NCBI GenBank assembly: GCA_045660295.1
Contig: JAZRDN010000024.1
Coordinates: 1 to 8,041 of the forward strand
Length of the DNA: 8,041 bases
Reading direction: 5' to 3'
Source of the DNA: RGIG8775 sp045660295
GTDB taxonomy: Bacteria; Bacillota; Clostridia; Oscillospirales; CAG-272
Below the pieces are notes generated by a model. The model was not told the DNA's origin. It saw nothing but the letters and a program-made list of their open reading frames with translations, and ran no database searches. This document shows, piece after piece, positions 6,472 through 8,041 of this stretch (the stretch's first letter is position 1; every line of letters starts with the position of its first letter). Position numbers and translations under genes: made by a program.

Positions 6472-6639
6472 CCAAGTCGCAGACTTGGTATATCATCAGA
6501 CTTCAGTCTGTATCTCATCACCGAAGGTGCATATCATCACGCTTTAGCGTGTATTCATCTGCGACTTGATGAGATACAACACTTTGTGTTGATGATATAC
6601 AATTTCTTCAAAATTGATGATATACACGCCACGGGCGTG
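6472..6639. repeat. Array of seven small hairpins with constant linkers and a central orientation flip
   Basis: Seven palindromes follow one another at roughly 19-28-base intervals. They are 6472-6488 (CCAAGTC/GACTTGG), 6497-6510 (CAGAC/GTCTG), 6519-6529 (CACC/GGTG), 6538-6551 (CACGC/GCGTG), 6577-6591 (CAACAC/GTGTTG), 6600-6616 (CAATTT/AAATTG) and 6625-6639 (CACGCC/GGCGTG). Loops are 3-5 bases. Stems differ almost completely, yet every stem begins with C and ends with G, and the linkers are near-constant. To the left of about 6555 the linkers read TATATCAT, TATCTCAT, CATATCAT; to the right they read ATGAGATA, ATGATATA, ATGATATA, the reverse complement. CAAGTCGCAGA (6473-6483) and TCTGCGACTTG (6558-6568) form an 11-bp inverted repeat that can enclose the second to fourth hairpins. 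No convincing coding frame crosses the array. Its nature (structured RNA, REP-like element, protein-binding DNA) is undetermined. Confidence 0.85.
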
Positions 6640-6732
6640 ATTGGTCATAGCGGTTCGATTATCGTTAAGTAAGCTCCACCAAAATAAAAAGACGAACTTA
6701 CCAAGTCCCTACAAGGGATTTTTAGACAATAT
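6640..6732. other. Non-coding stretch between hairpin array and terminators
   Basis: No gene is seen here. It contains a GGTTCGA (6652-6658) and TCCACCAAAA (6675-6684) that echo the tRNA 3' end. It also has a small hairpin TCCCT-ACA-AGGGA (6706-6718) followed by TTTTT, which could act as a minimal + strand terminator. Together with the array it makes up the roughly 370-base gene-free gap between the tRNA and the leftward operon. Confidence 0.5.
6675..6684 (+). repeat. Direct copy of the tRNA 3' end, possible attachment-site remnant
   Basis: TCCACCAAAA here matches 6429-6438, which spans the last bases of the tRNA, its CCA and the first As beyond. A GGTTCGA lies upstream of both copies (6411-6417 and 6652-6658), though at different distances (18 versus 23 bases). 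Such duplications arise when an element integrates at a tRNA 3' end, but no integrase gene is in the window and the match is short. Confidence 0.3.
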
Positions 6733-6769
6733 AAAAGACTAACGAAAGATGTTCGTTAGTCTTTTTTTT
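6733..6769 (+). terminator. Strong hairpin terminator
   Basis: A 14-bp stem, AAAAGACTAACGAA (6733-6746) with TTCGTTAGTCTTTT (6752-6765), encloses AGATG and runs into eight Ts (6762-6769). The T tract favours + strand use, although no + strand gene is visible just upstream other than the already terminated tRNA. It suggests a transcript covering the hairpin array. Confidence 0.8.
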
Positions 6770-6775
6770 GCTTTG

Positions 6776-6811
6776 AAAAAACACACGACTTTGCTTGCAA
6801 AGTATAGTGTG
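6776..6811 (-). terminator. Terminator of the leftward permease-thioredoxin operon
   Basis: Read leftward, CACAC (6811-6807) and ACTTTGC (6803-6797) pair with GCAAAGT (6794-6788) and GTGTG (6786-6782), with a small internal asymmetry. Six Ts follow (6781-6776). It lies 25 bases beyond the stop codon of the last gene of the operon. An overlapping alternative hairpin, AGTATAG-TGTG-CTATACT (6801-6818), is also possible. Confidence 0.75.
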
Positions 6812-6835
6812 CTATACTTAAACAATTATAATCTT

Positions 6836-7033
6836 TCAACTTACTACATTTTCATATTTCTTCTTTAATAGTTTGTAATAGTTTTCATTTGACTTATCAC
6901 CGTTGTTATCAGGGAAAAGGCAATATGGCAAACTATCCGTATTGCGGTGTTTTATAACACACGCGCAACATTTACCGTGATTAGGACACGTTGTTTTCGG
7001 GCAAATACATTCTTTAACATTTTTACAAGACAT
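6836..7033 (-). CDS. Small cysteine-rich protein, probable metal-binding
   Basis: This 65-residue protein has eight cysteines (3, 9, 11, 16, 22, 23, 25, 38) arranged as CxCPKTTCPNHGKCCACV followed by KHR and LPYC. This resembles small clostridial Cys-rich proteins of the DUF6485 type. The spacing suggests zinc, iron or another thiophilic metal bound by thiolates, though no function is established. The C-terminus (about 42-65) is charged, with Lys/Tyr repeats (NYYKLLKKKYENV). The ATG at 7033 is chosen because AAGGGG lies 7 bases upstream; the same frame extends nine codons further to 7060 but would overlap the preceding gene and lose that ribosome site. It starts four bases after the thioredoxin-like gene ends, so the two are surely co-transcribed and probably functionally linked. 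Confidence 0.75.
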   Translation of the reverse strand: MSCKNVKECICPKTTCPNHGKCCACVIKHRNTDSLPYCLFPDNNGDKSNENYYKLLKKKYENVVS

Positions 7034-7037
7034 AACA

Positions 7038-7331
7038 TTACCCCTTATTTTGACACCCACAACCGCAAGTGCAAACTTTTGCGGAATCTTCTTCCGCCAT
7101 TTTCCCCTTTATAAGCGATTCGATTTGCTCAACCGATAACATTCTACCCATAGCGACAACTTTTCCGTCAATCACAATGGCAGGGGTTGACATAACGCCG
7201 TATTTCATAATTTCCATTGTATCGGCAATATTTACGGGCGTTTCAATACCGCAATTTTTTGAGGCAATCACAGCGTTTTCGTGATTTTGTTTAGACTTTT
7301 TGCAACAAGCACCAAGAGTAATAAGTTTCAT
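7038..7331 (-). CDS. Thioredoxin-like small redox protein with CCxxS active site and Cys-rich tail
   Basis: This 97-residue protein of the thioredoxin_3 / redox-active disulfide protein 2 family has the beta-alpha-beta start KLITLGACCKKSKQNHENAV and the cis-proline motif STPA (Pro50), followed by IVIDGKVVAMG. In the family the active site is usually CPxC. Here it reads C9-C10-K-K-S13, so the resolving Cys is a Ser and two adjacent Cys are present instead. The C-terminal tail carries four alternating cysteines (87, 89, 91, 93; CTCGCGC), a likely metal-binding add-on. AAGGAG (complement of 7341-7346) lies 9 bases before the ATG. It follows the permease by 23 bases and precedes the Cys-rich gene by 4. 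In the family such proteins are often encoded beside YraQ/ArsP permeases. A role in thiol or metalloid handling is inferred. Confidence 0.85.
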   Translation of the reverse strand: MKLITLGACCKKSKQNHENAVIASKNCGIETPVNIADTMEIMKYGVMSTPAIVIDGKVVAMGRMLSVEQIESLIKGKMAEEDSAKVCTCGCGCQNKG

Positions 7332-7354
7332 AATATATATCTCCTTAAATTTTA

Positions 7355-8041
7355 TTAAACGAATAAGAAATTAAAGGCGTTAAAGGTAAAGCCTATAATC
7401 ATAATGCCGACTACAACGATAAAGATAAACCAAAATAGCAGTTTCGGCTTAACCGCCTTTGAAAGCATAATCATAGAGGGCAAGGAAAGCGCGGTAACGC
7501 TCATCATAAAGGAAAGAATCGTTCCAACGCCAACACCTTTTGCATACAACGCTTCCGCAACGGGAATCGTACCGAAAATATCCGCATACATAGGCGTACC
7601 AAGAATTGTCGCAAGGGGTACAGCGTACCATTTATCACTACCCAAAACCAACTGTATCCATTCGGCAGGAATAAAGTTATGAATAGTCGCCCCGATACCA
7701 ACGCCAATAAGAATATAAATCCATACCTTTTTTAACGTTGACAGCATTTGGTCTTTTGCGTAAATCAATCTATCTTTTTGCGTAAGTTCTACGCCTTCTA
7801 CTTCGGCAATACTGCCTTCCAAAATAAAATCTTGTACGTGTTTTCCTACGCCCGTTTTTTCAATAATCGTTCCACCGACAATAGCAAGGATTAAACCCAC
7901 GATAACATAAGCAATCGCAATAGGAAAGCCAAACACGCTCACAAGTAGAATAAACGCACCTAAATCAACGAGCGGACTTGAAATTAAGAAACTGAACGTA
8001 ACACCGCTTGAAATTCCTGCACGAGTAAAGCCCATAAAGAT
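7355..8041 (-). CDS. YraQ/ArsP-family permease, 5' end cut by the window
   Basis: The visible 228 C-terminal residues of a membrane permease of the DUF318/ArsP_1 family are encoded here; the usual length is about 300-350, so roughly a third is beyond the window edge. The frame stays open to 8041 (codons for Ile-Phe before the first visible Met at 8035), so that Met is internal. The visible part starts with FMGFTRAGISSGVTFSFLISSPLVD, the conserved first-half motif. It continues with two membrane segments, a charged cytoplasmic loop (about EGVELTQKDRLIYAKDQ) and three or more further segments. The second-half motif is TILGTPMYADIFGTIPVAEAL plus SFMMSVTALSLPSMIML. ArsP members export organoarsenicals, but other members are uncharacterised, so the substrate is open. 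First visible gene of a leftward operon with the thioredoxin-like and Cys-rich genes; a regulator may lie upstream. Confidence 0.88.
   Translation of the reverse strand: MFMGFTRAGISSGVTFSFLISSPLVDLGAFILLVSVFGFPIAIAYVIVGLILAIVGGTIIEKTGVGKHVQDFILEGSIAEVEGVELTQKDRLIYAKDQMLSTLKKVWIYILIGVGIGATIHNFIPAEWIQLVLGSDKWYAVPLATILGTPMYADIFGTIPVAEALYAKGVGVGTILSFMMSVTALSLPSMIMLSKAVKPKLLFWFIFIVVVGIMIIGFTFNAFNFLFV

Noticed and set aside
6472..6639. CRISPR array
   Set aside because: The constant part is only about 8 bases, the variable parts are self-complementary rather than random spacers, and orientation flips mid-array. No cas gene is present.
6640..6670. Frame reading IGHSGSIIVK then stop, as the end of a decayed gene
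   Set aside because: It is too short, has no recognisable family, and upstream it runs into the hairpin array.
7034..7060. Nine-codon upstream extension of the small Cys-rich protein
   Set aside because: It would overlap the thioredoxin-like gene's end, and the AAGGGG ribosome site is placed for the ATG at 7033.

Overview
The window looks like a chromosomal segment of a low-to-moderate GC, endospore-lineage member of the Clostridia (Firmicutes), probably a gut bacterium. The support is a SpoIIIAH-type sporulation protein, Firmicutes-style lipoprotein signals, strong Shine-Dalgarno sequences, near-consensus sigma-A promoters, and a surface phosphoesterase with the cysteine-rich repeats common in gut clostridia. 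No species can be named from the sequence.

Left part (1-2924): spoIIIAH on the + strand converges on a secreted, membrane-anchored metallophosphoesterase on the - strand, and one bidirectional terminator lies between them. The phosphoesterase gene and asd (aspartate-semialdehyde dehydrogenase) diverge from a roughly 200-bp intergenic region that holds a recognisable promoter for each.

Middle (2925-6245): asd is a single-gene unit. After it, a promoter with TTGACT-17-TATAAT drives three consecutive small lipoprotein genes. They share signal peptide, lipobox position, an acidic N-terminal helix and a beta-rich C-terminal end. They look like diverged tandem paralogues of unrecognised function, closed by a perfect 12-bp hairpin.

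Right part (6300-8041): a tRNA gene with anticodon CAT has its own extended -10 promoter and terminator. Immediately downstream is the most unusual object in the window, about 170 bp of seven small hairpins with different stems but a near-constant 8-base linker. The linker flips orientation in the middle, and an 11-bp inverted repeat can enclose three of the hairpins. A piece resembling the tRNA 3' end recurs after the array. The remaining DNA is a more AT-rich leftward operon: a YraQ/ArsP-type permease (cut by the window end), a small thioredoxin-like protein with a CCxxS active site and Cys-rich tail, and a 65-residue Cys-rich protein. This suggests a metal, metalloid or redox-related accessory module, possibly acquired at the tRNA locus.
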